A stretch of DNA of 64,000 nucleotides from UBA668 sp046086305 (GCA_046086305.1 JBJSXI010000044.1:1-64000); one strand, 5' to 3'; positions 50,316 through 59,676 are shown, counted from the stretch's first letter. Translations and numbers: made by a program. The notes: generated from the sequence alone by a model not told the origin.

Positions 50316-51710
50316 ATGGCCACCCCGACACCCCCGTCCACGATCGTCGTCCGCTCGCCGTACGACGACTCGGTCATCGGCGAGGTGCAGGCGATGACCA
50401 CCGACGACGTCGATCGAGCGGTGGCGACCGCCCGGCGGGCGCTCGACGCAGGCCCGATGCCGCTGTGGAAGCGCGCCGAGATCCTCGACCGTGCTGCCGA
50501 GCGACTCGCCGCACGGGTCGACGAATTCGCCCGGATCATCGCCCGCGAGGCCGCCAAGCCGATCCGCACCGCCAGGGTGGAGGCCGAACGGGCGGTCGGC
50601 ACATTCCGCTTCGCGGCCGCCGAGGCACGCACCCTGGCCGGAGAGGTCATCCCTCTCGATGCGATCCCCGCCGGCGAGGGCAAGCTCGGGTTCACCCTGC
50701 GCGTCCCGATCGGAGTGGTCGGCGCGATCGCCCCGTTCAACTTCCCCCTGAATCTGGTCGTGCACAAGGTCGGCCCGGCAATTGCGGCAGGGTGTCCGGT
50801 GGTCCTGAAGCCGGCATCACAGACACCGTTCAGCTCGTTGGCGCTCGCTCGCATGCTGATCGACGAGTGCGGACTTCCGTCCGACTACCTGCAGGTCGTC
50901 ACCGGTGGTGGCGCCACGGTCGGCAATGCGATCGTCGACCATCCCGACATCGTCCTCGTCACGTTCACCGGCTCACCCGAGGTCGGCTGGGCCATCAGGG
51001 CGCGAGCACCGCGCAAGCGTGTGGGTCTCGAGCTGGGCAACAACGCACCCGTGATCATCGAGGCCGACGGTGACTGGCGGACCGCGGCAGCGAAGATCCG
51101 CGTGGCCGGCTTCAGCCACGCCGGACAGAGCTGCATCAGCACTCAGCGTGTCCTCGTGCACCGTTCGATCGCCGAGGAGTTCACCGCCACCCTGGCCGCG
51201 GCGGTGGAGACACTCGTCGTCGGCGATCCACTCGACGAGGCCACCGAGGTGTCGTCGCTCATCTCGACCAGTGAGCGTGATCGGGTGCTCGGCTGGCTCG
51301 AGGAGGCGGTTGCCGCAGGCGCACGTATCGAGGCGGGCGGCACGGTCGATGCCGCGGGGGTTCTTCGCCCGACGGTGCTCAGCGGCGTACTCCCTGACAT
51401 GAAGGTGTGCGCGCTCGAGGTGTTCGGACCCGTCGTTGCGGTGCAGGCCTACGACCACGTCGACGACGCGCTCCGCCTCGCCAACGACACGCGCTACGGG
51501 CTGCAGGCGTCGATCTTCACCCAGGACATCTCGGTCGCCCTGCGTGCCGTCCGCAACCTCGACTTCGGCGGTGTGCTCGTGAACGAGGTGCCCACATGGC
51601 GAGCCGATCAGCAGCCCTACGGCGGTGTCCGTGACAGCGGGAACACGCGCGAGGGTCCGGCATTCACCATTCGCGAGATGACAGAGATCCGGATGGTCGT
51701 GCTGGGCTGA
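50316..51710 (+). CDS. NAD(P)-dependent aldehyde dehydrogenase
   Basis: This 464-residue ALDH-superfamily enzyme has APFNFPLN (137-146 region), FTGSPEVG, Glu239 in GLELGNN, Cys273 in GQSCIS, and EVFGPVVAV, all intact. Overall spacing resembles the lactaldehyde/succinate-semialdehyde/phosphonoacetaldehyde-dehydrogenase branch. The substrate cannot be assigned from context. It stands alone, convergent with the RDD gene. Confidence 0.88.
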   Translation: MATPTPPSTIVVRSPYDDSVIGEVQAMTTDDVDRAVATARRALDAGPMPLWKRAEILDRAAERLAARVDEFARIIAREAAKPIRTARVEAERAVGTFRFAAAEARTLAGEVIPLDAIPAGEGKLGFTLRVPIGVVGAIAPFNFPLNLVVHKVGPAIAAGCPVVLKPASQTPFSSLALARMLIDECGLPSDYLQVVTGGGATVGNAIVDHPDIVLVTFTGSPEVGWAIRARAPRKRVGLELGNNAPVIIEADGDWRTAAAKIRVAGFSHAGQSCISTQRVLVHRSIAEEFTATLAAAVETLVVGDPLDEATEVSSLISTSERDRVLGWLEEAVAAGARIEAGGTVDAAGVLRPTVLSGVLPDMKVCALEVFGPVVAVQAYDHVDDALRLANDTRYGLQASIFTQDISVALRAVRNLDFGGVLVNEVPTWRADQQPYGGVRDSGNTREGPAFTIREMTEIRMVVLG

Positions 51711-51743
51711 GCGCCCAGACCCCTACGACTCAGACCGTCCGAC

Positions 51744-52295
51744 TCAGACCCGTACGACGACGGACCCGACGATCTTGTCGTGCCAGGTCTGCTTGCGATC
51801 GTCCCACAGCGCCCACAGGTAGCCGAGGACGAACACCTGGCCGGAGACGAATTCGGCGAAGAGGCTGCGTCCGATGGCCTTGGGCACACCGATCGGCCGG
51901 CCGTCGTCGAGGCGCACGACCTTGATCCCGACGATCCGCCGACCCCACGTCTGTCCGGTGCGGCCGAGCGCCCTGACGTAGAGCACGAGGATCACGACAA
52001 CCGAGGCGAGGATGAGTGCCACACCGCCGGCGATCGCACCGGCGTTCAGGTCGCCTCCCGTGCAGGTCCACTCGTCGTTGCTCGTCCATCCGTCACATTC
52101 AGAGAACCCGAGGACGAGAAGGACGATTCCGGGGATCAGCAACACGATCCAGACGAGCCCGTACAGGATGCGGTCGAGCAGATACGCCGCGAAGCGGATC
52201 CAGAACCCGGCGTACTCCCCGGACGACGCCATCGACGACGGCGGGGGTGGCGGCGGGACCGACATGGGAGGAGGGGGAGGCGGCGGCATGCTCAC
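51744..52295 (-). CDS. RDD-family membrane protein with Pro-rich N terminus
   Basis: This 183-residue protein has a proline-rich start (several runs of 5-7 Pro) followed by an RDD domain: AGFWIRFAAYLLDRILY in helix 1, a second helix, an extracytoplasmic loop with two Cys, then a third helix and GRRIVGIKVVRLDDG. RDD proteins are of unknown or ion-exchange function. GTG 52295 is chosen because TACGGT lies 7 bases before it; the ATG two codons later is the alternative. Confidence 0.82.
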   Translation of the reverse strand: MSMPPPPPPPMSVPPPPPPSSMASSGEYAGFWIRFAAYLLDRILYGLVWIVLLIPGIVLLVLGFSECDGWTSNDEWTCTGGDLNAGAIAGGVALILASVVVILVLYVRALGRTGQTWGRRIVGIKVVRLDDGRPIGVPKAIGRSLFAEFVSGQVFVLGYLWALWDDRKQTWHDKIVGSVVVRV

Positions 52296-52302
52296 ACCGC
52301 CG

Positions 52303-52308
52303 ACCGTA
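52303..52308 (-). promoter_or_regulatory. -10 hexamer of the RDD gene
   Basis: Minus-strand TACGGT lies 7 bases before GTG 52295. Confidence 0.5.
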
Positions 52309-52324
52309 GTCGCCGACGAACCGC

Positions 52325-53881
52325 TCAGATGTTGCGGCCCGCGGCGGCCCAGTACTCGTCCTTCAACAGCCGCTTGTACAACTTGCCGGTCGGATGACGC
52401 GGAAGCTCGGGCCTGAAGTCGATCGACCGGGGACACTTGATGTCGGCGAGGTGCTCGCGACAAAAGACGATGAGTTCACGCTCGAGTGCGGCGGCGTCCT
52501 GCGGGGTGGCCGGCAGCGCCACGGGCTGCACCACCGCCTTCACCTCTTCACCGAACTCGTCGTTGGGTACCCCGAACACGGCGACGTCGATCACCTTCGG
52601 GTGGGTGACGAGGATGTTCTCGGCCTCCTGCGGATAGATGTTCACCCCACCAGAGATGATCATGTACGCCTTGCGATCGGTGAGGAACAAGAAGTTGTCG
52701 TCGGTGAGGTAGCCGACGTCACCGAGAGTGCTCCAGGGCTGGATCGGGTGACGCGACCCTCGGGTCTTCACCGGATCGTTGTGGTACTCGAAGGTCGGGC
52801 CGCCCTCGAAGTAGATCGTCCCGCTCTCTCCACGCGGCACCTCTTCGCCGTCATCGCCGCACACATGGATGACACAGCTGATCGGCACCCCGACGGTGCC
52901 GGGATGGTCGAGCCACATCTGGCTGTTGCAGTAGACGAAGCCGTTGCCCTCGGTGCCGGCGTAGTACTCGTGGATGATCGGCCCGAACCACTCGATCATC
53001 TCGTGCTTCACCTTCACCGGGCACGGCGCCGCAGCGTGGATGACGCATTGAAGACTCGATACATCGAACGATCGGCGACGTGATTCGTCGAGCTTCAGCA
53101 TTCGCACGAACATGGTGGGCACGACCTGGGTGTGGGTGGCGCGATGACGCTCGACCAGGGTGAGGTAGTCCTCAGGATCGAAGTGCTCCATGGCGACGAC
53201 CGTGCACCCCTGCTGCTGTGCGGCGAGACAGAAGCGCAGGGGAGCAGCGTGGTAGAAGGGCGCAGGTGACAGGTAGACGCTCTCACCGGTGAGGCCGAAC
53301 AGGAGGGTCAACAGCCCGGTGACACCCATCGCCGTCGTCTCGAGCGGGAGTGGCTCGTACTGGCGGGTCACACCCTTGGGCATGCCGGTCGTGCCGGACG
53401 AGTAGAGCATGTCGGTGCCGGCGAACCGTTCACCGGGGAGCGCGGTCGACGGCTCGGCAGCGACGGCGGCCTCGTACGAGTCGTAGCCGGGGATCGTGCC
53501 GTCGAGCATGAGGGCGAGCGCGACACCCGGGATCTGCTCGCGGATCTCCGCCGCCTGCTCGGCCTTGTGGCGAGAGGTGATGAACACCTTCGCCCGGCAA
53601 TCGTTCACCACATACGACAACTCGGCGCTCGTGAGCCGACTCGAGGCGCAGGTGTAGACGGCGCCCGCGTAGTGGCATCCCCACACCACCTCGAGATACC
53701 GGTCGTGGTTCTCCATACAGATCGCGACATGATCGCCGGGCTCGACTCCGGTGGACCTCAGGACACGACTGAGACGATTGGCCGCCGCATCGAGTTCGGC
53801 GAAGGTCTGGGTGAACCCACTGCCGCCCATCACCACGGCCGGCTTGTCGGGGTGCACCTCGAGGAAGGCGCCCGGGAACAT
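52325..53881 (-). CDS. AMP-dependent acyl-CoA synthetase/ligase
   Basis: This 518-residue member of the ANL superfamily activates a carboxylic acid as acyl-AMP and then acyl-CoA. Motifs are YSSGTTGMPKGVTRQ (AMP-binding P-loop), YYAGTEGNG, GDVGYLTDD and the C-terminal PTGKLYKR with the catalytic Lys. It resembles actinobacterial FadD-like acyl-CoA synthetases beginning MFPGA. ATG 53881 is chosen for this match; in-frame ATGs at 53905 and 53923 are alternatives. The acyl chain specificity is unknown. Confidence 0.87.
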   Translation of the reverse strand: MFPGAFLEVHPDKPAVVMGGSGFTQTFAELDAAANRLSRVLRSTGVEPGDHVAICMENHDRYLEVVWGCHYAGAVYTCASSRLTSAELSYVVNDCRAKVFITSRHKAEQAAEIREQIPGVALALMLDGTIPGYDSYEAAVAAEPSTALPGERFAGTDMLYSSGTTGMPKGVTRQYEPLPLETTAMGVTGLLTLLFGLTGESVYLSPAPFYHAAPLRFCLAAQQQGCTVVAMEHFDPEDYLTLVERHRATHTQVVPTMFVRMLKLDESRRRSFDVSSLQCVIHAAAPCPVKVKHEMIEWFGPIIHEYYAGTEGNGFVYCNSQMWLDHPGTVGVPISCVIHVCGDDGEEVPRGESGTIYFEGGPTFEYHNDPVKTRGSRHPIQPWSTLGDVGYLTDDNFLFLTDRKAYMIISGGVNIYPQEAENILVTHPKVIDVAVFGVPNDEFGEEVKAVVQPVALPATPQDAAALERELIVFCREHLADIKCPRSIDFRPELPRHPTGKLYKRLLKDEYWAAAGRNI

Positions 53882-54191
53882 GTGCCGGACGGTACCCCAC
53901 GGCATTGAGGCAGGTGGAAACACTGATCATGGCCCGATGCGGCTGCGCCGCCAGACGGGGAGGTGTAGGGTCTGGTTGTGGGAGGGCCCCGTGGGTGGAG
54001 TTCTGTCGAGTGTCACAGCACTGGTACGAGGCAGCCAGGTTCTACGCACGACAACGAGAGTTCCTGATTTGGGCGGTGAAAGCCCCCCTGGGCTGATCCT
54101 TGTTGTGCCAAGCCGCCTCGTGCTCGGGTACCTGTTCTCTGAGCGAAAAGGCTACCCGACCGAACAACTACCGATACCAAGATAGTTCGTC
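53882..54191. other. Intergenic region at the boundary of the AT-richer island
   Basis: About 310 bases between divergent genes. No convincing gene, tRNA or known RNA is visible; short frames here have no family resemblance. GC content falls toward the right. It should hold the promoters of the acyl-CoA synthetase and of the island. No TANNNT at leaderless spacing precedes GTG 54192. Confidence 0.5.
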
Positions 54192-55556
54192 GTGCATCAA
54201 TCGTCGTTCGACCTTGTTCGTCGCTGCGTTGTGCGTCATGTCGTCGCAGATGGGGTGCTGTGCAGACGACGACCGTTGCGAGTACTCGACGTCGGTGGCG
54301 CCGATGTAAATGGTTCATATCGCTCGATCTTCGCCTCGGTCGAACACCAGTACACCTCGCTCGACGTCGAGCGAGCAACAGGAGTCGACATTGTCGTCGG
54401 CCCTGACGGACGGTTCCCTCTGGGCGACGGATCATTCGATGTCGTGATCTGCGGTCAGACATTTGAGCATGTTCCACGATTCTGGGATCTCTTCGGGGAA
54501 ATCATGCGAGTTGTCGCCCGCGACGGTGTGGTCATAGTGGCTGCACCATCCGCAGGGGCGGTCCACCGGTACCCCGTCGACTGCTATCGGTTCCATCCTG
54601 ACGGGTTTGTCGAACTAGCGAAGTCTGCCTCCGTTCACGTTGGAGAGATTCTGACCAGCTCGTACGGGCCCTGGTTCGACACAGTTGCGGTGATTCGCCA
54701 CAGCGCAACGTCACCCTCCTCTATCGATCAGGTTGTGGCTGCCGCGCGCCAACTCATGGCGCCGCTCGCCAACGACTTTCCGGTCAATTCTCCCCACGAG
54801 GCCGAGCGCGGCTCGGGCTCAGCGTCCTGTGAGTCCCTCCTTGCGACTGCCCATCGACATCTCGAGCCGCGCTTCTATCTCGAGATTGGCGTCGAGTACG
54901 GCGTAAGCCTTCGGCTCTCACAGTGTGCCGCCATTGGTGTTGATCCATGTCCCGTACTGAACGAGCCGCTCGCCGAGGAGCACAACGTGATCGAGTTGAC
55001 GAGCGACGACTTCTTCGACCTGATGGCCGATCGCCTCGGCCCACTCGATCTGGTGTATGTGGATGGTATGCACCGAATCGAGAATGCTCTCAAGGACTTC
55101 ATGAACGTCGAGCGGAGCGCTCACAAGCTTTCGGTCGTGGTCATCGATGACGTGTTTCCGGTTCATCCACTGCAAGCCGAGCGTGAGCGACAATCCCGCC
55201 ACTGGACCGGCGATGTTTGGAAGATGCTCCCGATACTGCGCCGACATCGCCCTGACCTGATCTTGATTCCCGTTGACACATATCCAACCGGGAGCCTCGT
55301 TGTTGTCGGGCTCTCGCCGACGAGCGACCGACTGTGGTGTCTCTTCGACACAATCGTTGATCTTGCGATCTCCTCGATGACTGATGTTCCCACGGAGATC
55401 ATCGAACGACACTACGCTGTCGCCCCAGATGACCCGCTCATCGGTCGGGTGTTCGACCTCGTGAGGCTCGGTCGAGATTCGTCTGACGACGAGAAGTACA
55501 TCGCCCGAATCGCACAGCTGGTGAACGGCGCGTTCCCGAGGACGATTGCACCATGA
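54192..55556 (+). CDS. Fusion of two class I SAM-dependent methyltransferase domains
   Basis: This 454-residue protein has an N-terminal methyltransferase (about 25-165) with VLDVGGADVNGSY (motif I), DIVVGPDGRFPLGDGSFDVVICGQTFEHV (residues of motifs II-IV) and a Methyltransf_11 look. A second domain (about 220-400) starts YLEIGVEYGVSLRL and has DLVYVDGMHRIENALKDF and VVVIDDVFP, the Methyltransf_24 pattern typical of glycan or nucleotide-sugar methyltransferases. The gene opens the low-GC glycan island and overlaps the next gene by 4 bases. Target sugars or lipids are unknown. Confidence 0.8.
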   Translation: MHQSSFDLVRRCVVRHVVADGVLCRRRPLRVLDVGGADVNGSYRSIFASVEHQYTSLDVERATGVDIVVGPDGRFPLGDGSFDVVICGQTFEHVPRFWDLFGEIMRVVARDGVVIVAAPSAGAVHRYPVDCYRFHPDGFVELAKSASVHVGEILTSSYGPWFDTVAVIRHSATSPSSIDQVVAAARQLMAPLANDFPVNSPHEAERGSGSASCESLLATAHRHLEPRFYLEIGVEYGVSLRLSQCAAIGVDPCPVLNEPLAEEHNVIELTSDDFFDLMADRLGPLDLVYVDGMHRIENALKDFMNVERSAHKLSVVVIDDVFPVHPLQAERERQSRHWTGDVWKMLPILRRHRPDLILIPVDTYPTGSLVVVGLSPTSDRLWCLFDTIVDLAISSMTDVPTEIIERHYAVAPDDPLIGRVFDLVRLGRDSSDDEKYIARIAQLVNGAFPRTIAP

Positions 55557-57202
55557 CGAAGCCATTCGCCTCGATTGTTGTCGTTTGCTACAACATGAGC
55601 CGCGAGCTACCTCGGACGCTCTACTCCCTATCGCCAATGTTCCAGCGAGATCTGTTGGCTGACGACTATGAGGTCATCGTCGTCGATAACGGCTCACGGA
55701 CTCCACCGAGTTGGGATGATTTTTCCCATCTCGGTCTCGACCTGACGATCCTGACGACATCGGAAGCCAGTCCGAGTCCGGTACCGGCAGTCAATCGAGG
55801 TCTCAATGCGGCAGTCGGTTCGGTCATCGGAGTGTTCATCGACGGCGCCCGACTGGCGTCGCCGGGCCTCCTCCGCAGGGCGATCGACGCCATCGCGCAT
55901 CAGCCGCGTGCCGTTGTCGGCACGCGAGGCCGCTATCTCGGATCAAAGTTCCAGCGAGACGCCATCGCCGAGGGCTACTGCCAAGAGACGGAGGACCAAC
56001 TTCTGGCGTCGAGCGGCTGGGAGTCCGATGGATATCGGCTCTTCGACATCTCGGTGTTCGACGAATCGGCGGGCGGATACTGGACTGGTCCTATTGTTGA
56101 GTCGAACAGCCTCTTCATGTCGAGAGCGATGTGGTCTGAACTCGAAGGATTCGACCCGAGATTCGTGTCTCCAGGTGGCGGCCTCGTAAATCTTGACACC
56201 TGGCGTAGGGCCTGCGAACTTCCCGACGCGGTGCCGACTGTGCTGCTCGGCGAGGCCACGTTCCATCAGGTCCACGGCGGGATCGCAACAAACGGGCGGC
56301 TACAGATCATCGAGACCTTCTACGACGAGTATTGGATGATTCGCGGGCATGACTTTGAGCCCCCGCAGTGTGCTCTCGACTTCTGGGGTTCATTCTCGTT
56401 CCTTCCACCCGAGAAAGAGCTGCTTCCGCCGGCACGAGATCAGGTCGACGACACGGTCTATGCGGCGCGCCTCCGACTCTCGACCCGCTTCTCACGCCTC
56501 GTTCCGCGTCGTGCTCGGGGAGCCATCAGGCGTATTGCCGACGTCACATTGCCGCTTCTTCGACTTGGCCCGAGCCAGGGCATCCGCAAGATCAGGCGGA
56601 CCCGTAGCGATGTGCGACTCATCGAGGGCTCCGACCTGTTCGACGCAGAGTGGTATCTGGATCAGTATCCAGACGTCGCCGCTGCCGGATATCGTCCTGC
56701 GGAGCACTACGCGCTCCACGGATTCGTCCAACGGCGAGAGCCGTCGTCGCTGTTCGATGCCAACTGGTACATCGATCATTATCCGGACCTCCGCATCACA
56801 GGCGCGAATCCTCTCGTGCACTTCCTGCGCTACGGACGAACAGAGGGGCGGCGGGCCCGCAGCCACGCAGGTGACCGTCTCGTTCCTAATCGAGAGGAGT
56901 GGACCAAGTACGTCGGGCTGATCGAGTCGTCCGAACTCTTCGACGAGGGTTGGTATCGCTCGACGTACTGGGAGGTCCAATCGAGTAGCGATCCCGCCGT
57001 CCTTCATTATCTGCGCTTTGGTTTCGATCGCCGCCACAGTCCCGGCCCGCGCTTTGATGCAAACTGGTATCGGGCGGAGAATCCCGATGTCGAAGAGAAC
57101 GGTATGGACCCCCTTGTGCACTTTCTACTCTTCGGAAGAGAAGAGGGACGCCAGATACGGGCGGTCAGGGAGCACGATAGGCAGGTGTCAATGATCGAGT
57201 GA
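55553..57202 (+). CDS. Family 2 glycosyltransferase with four C-terminal FDxxWY repeats
   Basis: This 549-residue protein has an N-terminal GT2 domain (1-260) with SIVVVCYNMSRELPRTL, VVDNGS and the GVFIDGAR stretch. The aspartate at the usual DxD place is a single one (FIDG), so metal binding may differ. A basic linker (about 300-350) follows, then four repeats of about 37 residues starting at FDAEWYLDQYPDV (363), FDANWYIDHYPDL (401), FDEGWYRSTYWEV (463) and FDANWYRAENPDV (501). Such repeats occur in some glycan-synthesis and secreted proteins; their role is unknown. The ATG overlaps the preceding gene. Confidence 0.83.
   Translation: MTKPFASIVVVCYNMSRELPRTLYSLSPMFQRDLLADDYEVIVVDNGSRTPPSWDDFSHLGLDLTILTTSEASPSPVPAVNRGLNAAVGSVIGVFIDGARLASPGLLRRAIDAIAHQPRAVVGTRGRYLGSKFQRDAIAEGYCQETEDQLLASSGWESDGYRLFDISVFDESAGGYWTGPIVESNSLFMSRAMWSELEGFDPRFVSPGGGLVNLDTWRRACELPDAVPTVLLGEATFHQVHGGIATNGRLQIIETFYDEYWMIRGHDFEPPQCALDFWGSFSFLPPEKELLPPARDQVDDTVYAARLRLSTRFSRLVPRRARGAIRRIADVTLPLLRLGPSQGIRKIRRTRSDVRLIEGSDLFDAEWYLDQYPDVAAAGYRPAEHYALHGFVQRREPSSLFDANWYIDHYPDLRITGANPLVHFLRYGRTEGRRARSHAGDRLVPNREEWTKYVGLIESSELFDEGWYRSTYWEVQSSSDPAVLHYLRFGFDRRHSPGPRFDANWYRAENPDVEENGMDPLVHFLLFGREEGRQIRAVREHDRQVSMIE
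56636..57160 (+). repeat. Four protein-coding FDxxWY...PLxHYLxxG repeats
   Basis: Four degenerate copies in tandem within the GT2 gene. Each copy has FDxxWY near its start, (N/Y)PDV/L, PxxHxL and G-x-x-x-x-R. The third copy is the most diverged and a linker of about 25 residues precedes it. The two outer and the second copies are the closest to each other. Confidence 0.8.
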
Positions 57203-57403
57203 CTTTGGCGATTTCACCCGTCCTGCGCGTGAATTGACTACATGTCGTCGAGAGATCTACACCAAAGTCTCAACTCTCGTAAGAGGCCGGTCAGTTCAAT
57301 TTCCGAGGCATGGCCGTAGCGAGTTACAGAACGTCTCAACTACTCTTTCCAAGAATCACTCGATGAACCTCGAGTCGTGTTGCGCCTTCGGGGGGCCGGA
57401 GTC
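57203..57403. other. Short AT-rich intergenic region
   Basis: About 200 bases of notably low GC between two glycosyltransferase genes. No gene is supported. A short frame at 57234-57560 overlaps the start of the next gene in another register and has no family resemblance. A possible -10 is TACTCT near 57345. Confidence 0.4.
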
Positions 57404-59650
57404 ATGCCTGTCAGAATCGTCAGCGAGACCGAGAGCGAGTTCTTCGACCTTGGCCCCGGGCCTGCGATCGTCGCCATTCCGGTGTATGACGCTGCAGATA
57501 TGTTCCGGAAGTGCATCGAGTCCGTCCTGCGGCATACACCAGCCGAAGCGCAGATCTTGATCATTGACGACTGTGGGAGGGACCAGTCGGCGTTGGCTGA
57601 GTTGAACGCAGCATCGGCTTCTATCGAACATGACGTAGTGCTCTTTCAGCGGCGCGGAAACCGAGGATTTGTCGCCGCCTGCAACCTTGCGTTTTCGATA
57701 GGGGCGCGCCGTGACGTGGTGTTGCTGAACAGTGACTGCATCGTCGGGGCTGAGTGGTACGAGCGGATGTGCGCAGCTGCTGCGACCTCGCCACTCGTGG
57801 CGACTGTTACCGCACTGACAAATCACGGCACAATCGTCTCGGTTCCCTATCGCAACCGACCGACTCACCAGCTGCCCGGCGGAGTTACCGTGGATGATGC
57901 AGCAGCGAGGGTCTCATCCCGATCGCTAGCGCTCCGACCGGATCTCCCCACCGCAGTAGGACACTGCATGCTTGTCCTGCGCCATGCTCTCGACCTCGTC
58001 GGGGGGTTCGACACGACGTTCAGTCCTGGCTACGGCGAGGAGGTCGACTTCAGCCAGAGGTGCCTGAAGTTCGGGCTTCGCAACATCTGCGCAGATGATG
58101 TCTTCGTGTTCCACCATGGAGGTGGTTCGTTCGCCGGTGGAGCGAGCCAGATGAAGGAGGACCACGAGTGCGTCATTGCCAGCCGGTACCCCTACTACCA
58201 CCGGCTTGTGGACGTGGTCAGCAACGATCGCCGCAGTCCACTAGCTTCGGCGATCAACATCGCCAGTGCTGCGATAGTCGGGCTCAGGGTTGGTATCGAC
58301 GCACGCAAGCTCGGGCCACACTCCGTCGGAACAGATGCCATGATCCTTGGCTCGATCTGGGCCCTGGCGAGGGCATACGACCCGGATCCTGTCGTTGTGT
58401 TCTTTCGTCCAAGTGCCGAGATTGACATGCTGCGTCTCGCTTCGGATCTTAAAAATCTCGTGCTGATCGACGTTGATCGGATTGGGCCACTGAGTGACCC
58501 GCTGGTTGACATCGTTTACCGACCGTGCCAAGTCGACGGCTGGGAGGATCTTGTCTGGCTGAAGTCGATCGGGCGGACTGTCGTTGTGAACCAACTCGAC
58601 GGGATCGCATTTGCCAATCCGACCTACTTCGAAGATGTCGAGGAGTGGCTCGGCTACCGCGACCTCACTCGCCTCGTCCTGTCGTGCATCGACGCAGTCG
58701 TCACCATCAGCGACGAGAGCGCAGCACAGTTACATGCGTTCGGGGTGGTTGGACAGGCGATCCCACTCGCTGCCATTCCGCCGGGGCTGGGGACACCGTG
58801 GGTCGCGGATGGCGACTGCTCGATCCGGCCAAAGCGGATGGGCGCCGAGGCCCGTCCATTTCTTCTCTACATTGGTACGTCGTACCACCACAAGAACAGA
58901 CTGTTCTGTGTCCGTCTGTTCGACGAGCTCCTACGGTCCGGTTGGGAAGGGGATCTTGTCTTTGCAGGTCCCACGCCTCCGCACGGATCATCGCACGGGG
59001 ACGAAGCCTCCTACCTTCTGACGAGACGCGACGTCCGCAAGCGGATCGTCGACCTCGGCGTGGTCACAGCGCCGGAACGTACGTGGCTTCTCGAGCACGC
59101 TGCGCTCTGCCTCTATCCAAGTGTCGTCGAAGGATTCGGCATTGTTCCGCTCGAAGCAGCTGCCTACGGGACTCCGGTTCTCTCAAGTCGCGTGCCAAGT
59201 CTGACGGCGATAGGCGACGACGACTACGCAGTCAACTCCTTCGACCTCGCGTCGGCTGTCGATCGTGCACGTGTACTTCTTGCGAGGGGCCCGGAAAGGC
59301 AACAAGCAATCGAGGCCATCATCTCGGCTAGTTCGAAGTGGGATTGGGATGCTTCTGGATCGGATCTGAGGCGCTTCATCGAGGGTGTGTTCCATTCGCC
59401 GCTCCACCGCTATGTAGGTACTACTGGAGAGGTAACACGCGCCCTCGGTCTCGAGCCGTTGGCGGTGCCGCACCACACGGCAATTCGTGGGTCACGCTTC
59501 GAAAGGCTCGTCGACGTGCTCCGGAGACAGACCTCAGTCAAACGGATCATCAGCCCGGACTACTCTCGACGCCAACGTGTCACCCGTCGGTTCATTCATG
59601 CCATCCGCGTCCGCCAATCCCGGAGCCTGCAGAAATCTCCCCCCACCTAA
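57404..59650 (+). CDS. Two-domain glycosyltransferase: GT2 fused to GT4
   Basis: This large protein of about 748 residues has an N-terminal GT2 domain (about 20-260) with AIVAIPVYDAADMFRKC, LIIDDCG and NSDCIVG as the DxD-like site. A C-terminal GT4 domain (about 290-640) holds the EX7E motif in YPSVVEGFGIVPLE and KNRLFCVRLFDELL as donor-site helix. Each domain probably adds a sugar to a surface glycan. GTG 57377 would extend it by 9 residues; ATG 57404 has a GGAG 8 bases upstream. Base composition is visibly lower in GC than the flanks. Confidence 0.83.
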   Translation: MPVRIVSETESEFFDLGPGPAIVAIPVYDAADMFRKCIESVLRHTPAEAQILIIDDCGRDQSALAELNAASASIEHDVVLFQRRGNRGFVAACNLAFSIGARRDVVLLNSDCIVGAEWYERMCAAAATSPLVATVTALTNHGTIVSVPYRNRPTHQLPGGVTVDDAAARVSSRSLALRPDLPTAVGHCMLVLRHALDLVGGFDTTFSPGYGEEVDFSQRCLKFGLRNICADDVFVFHHGGGSFAGGASQMKEDHECVIASRYPYYHRLVDVVSNDRRSPLASAINIASAAIVGLRVGIDARKLGPHSVGTDAMILGSIWALARAYDPDPVVVFFRPSAEIDMLRLASDLKNLVLIDVDRIGPLSDPLVDIVYRPCQVDGWEDLVWLKSIGRTVVVNQLDGIAFANPTYFEDVEEWLGYRDLTRLVLSCIDAVVTISDESAAQLHAFGVVGQAIPLAAIPPGLGTPWVADGDCSIRPKRMGAEARPFLLYIGTSYHHKNRLFCVRLFDELLRSGWEGDLVFAGPTPPHGSSHGDEASYLLTRRDVRKRIVDLGVVTAPERTWLLEHAALCLYPSVVEGFGIVPLEAAAYGTPVLSSRVPSLTAIGDDDYAVNSFDLASAVDRARVLLARGPERQQAIEAIISASSKWDWDASGSDLRRFIEGVFHSPLHRYVGTTGEVTRALGLEPLAVPHHTAIRGSRFERLVDVLRRQTSVKRIISPDYSRRQRVTRRFIHAIRVRQSRSLQKSPPT

Positions 59651-59670
59651 TCTGCCCTCGCTTGGGTCGG

Positions 59671-59676
59671 TACCAT
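59671..59676 (+). promoter_or_regulatory. Possible -10 plus ribosome binding site of the acyl-CoA dehydrogenase
   Basis: TACCAT is followed by GGGGAGG at 59697-59703, 4 bases before GTG 59708. This is a leadered start, unlike most heads here. Confidence 0.4.

Noticed and set aside
53905..54096. 63-residue frame in the intergenic region
   Set aside because: No ribosome binding site, no start-coupled promoter, unusual Cys/Trp composition and no family resemblance.
57234..57560. 108-residue frame before the GT2-GT4 gene
   Set aside because: Overlaps the GT gene in another register, Ser-rich, no motif; likely noise.
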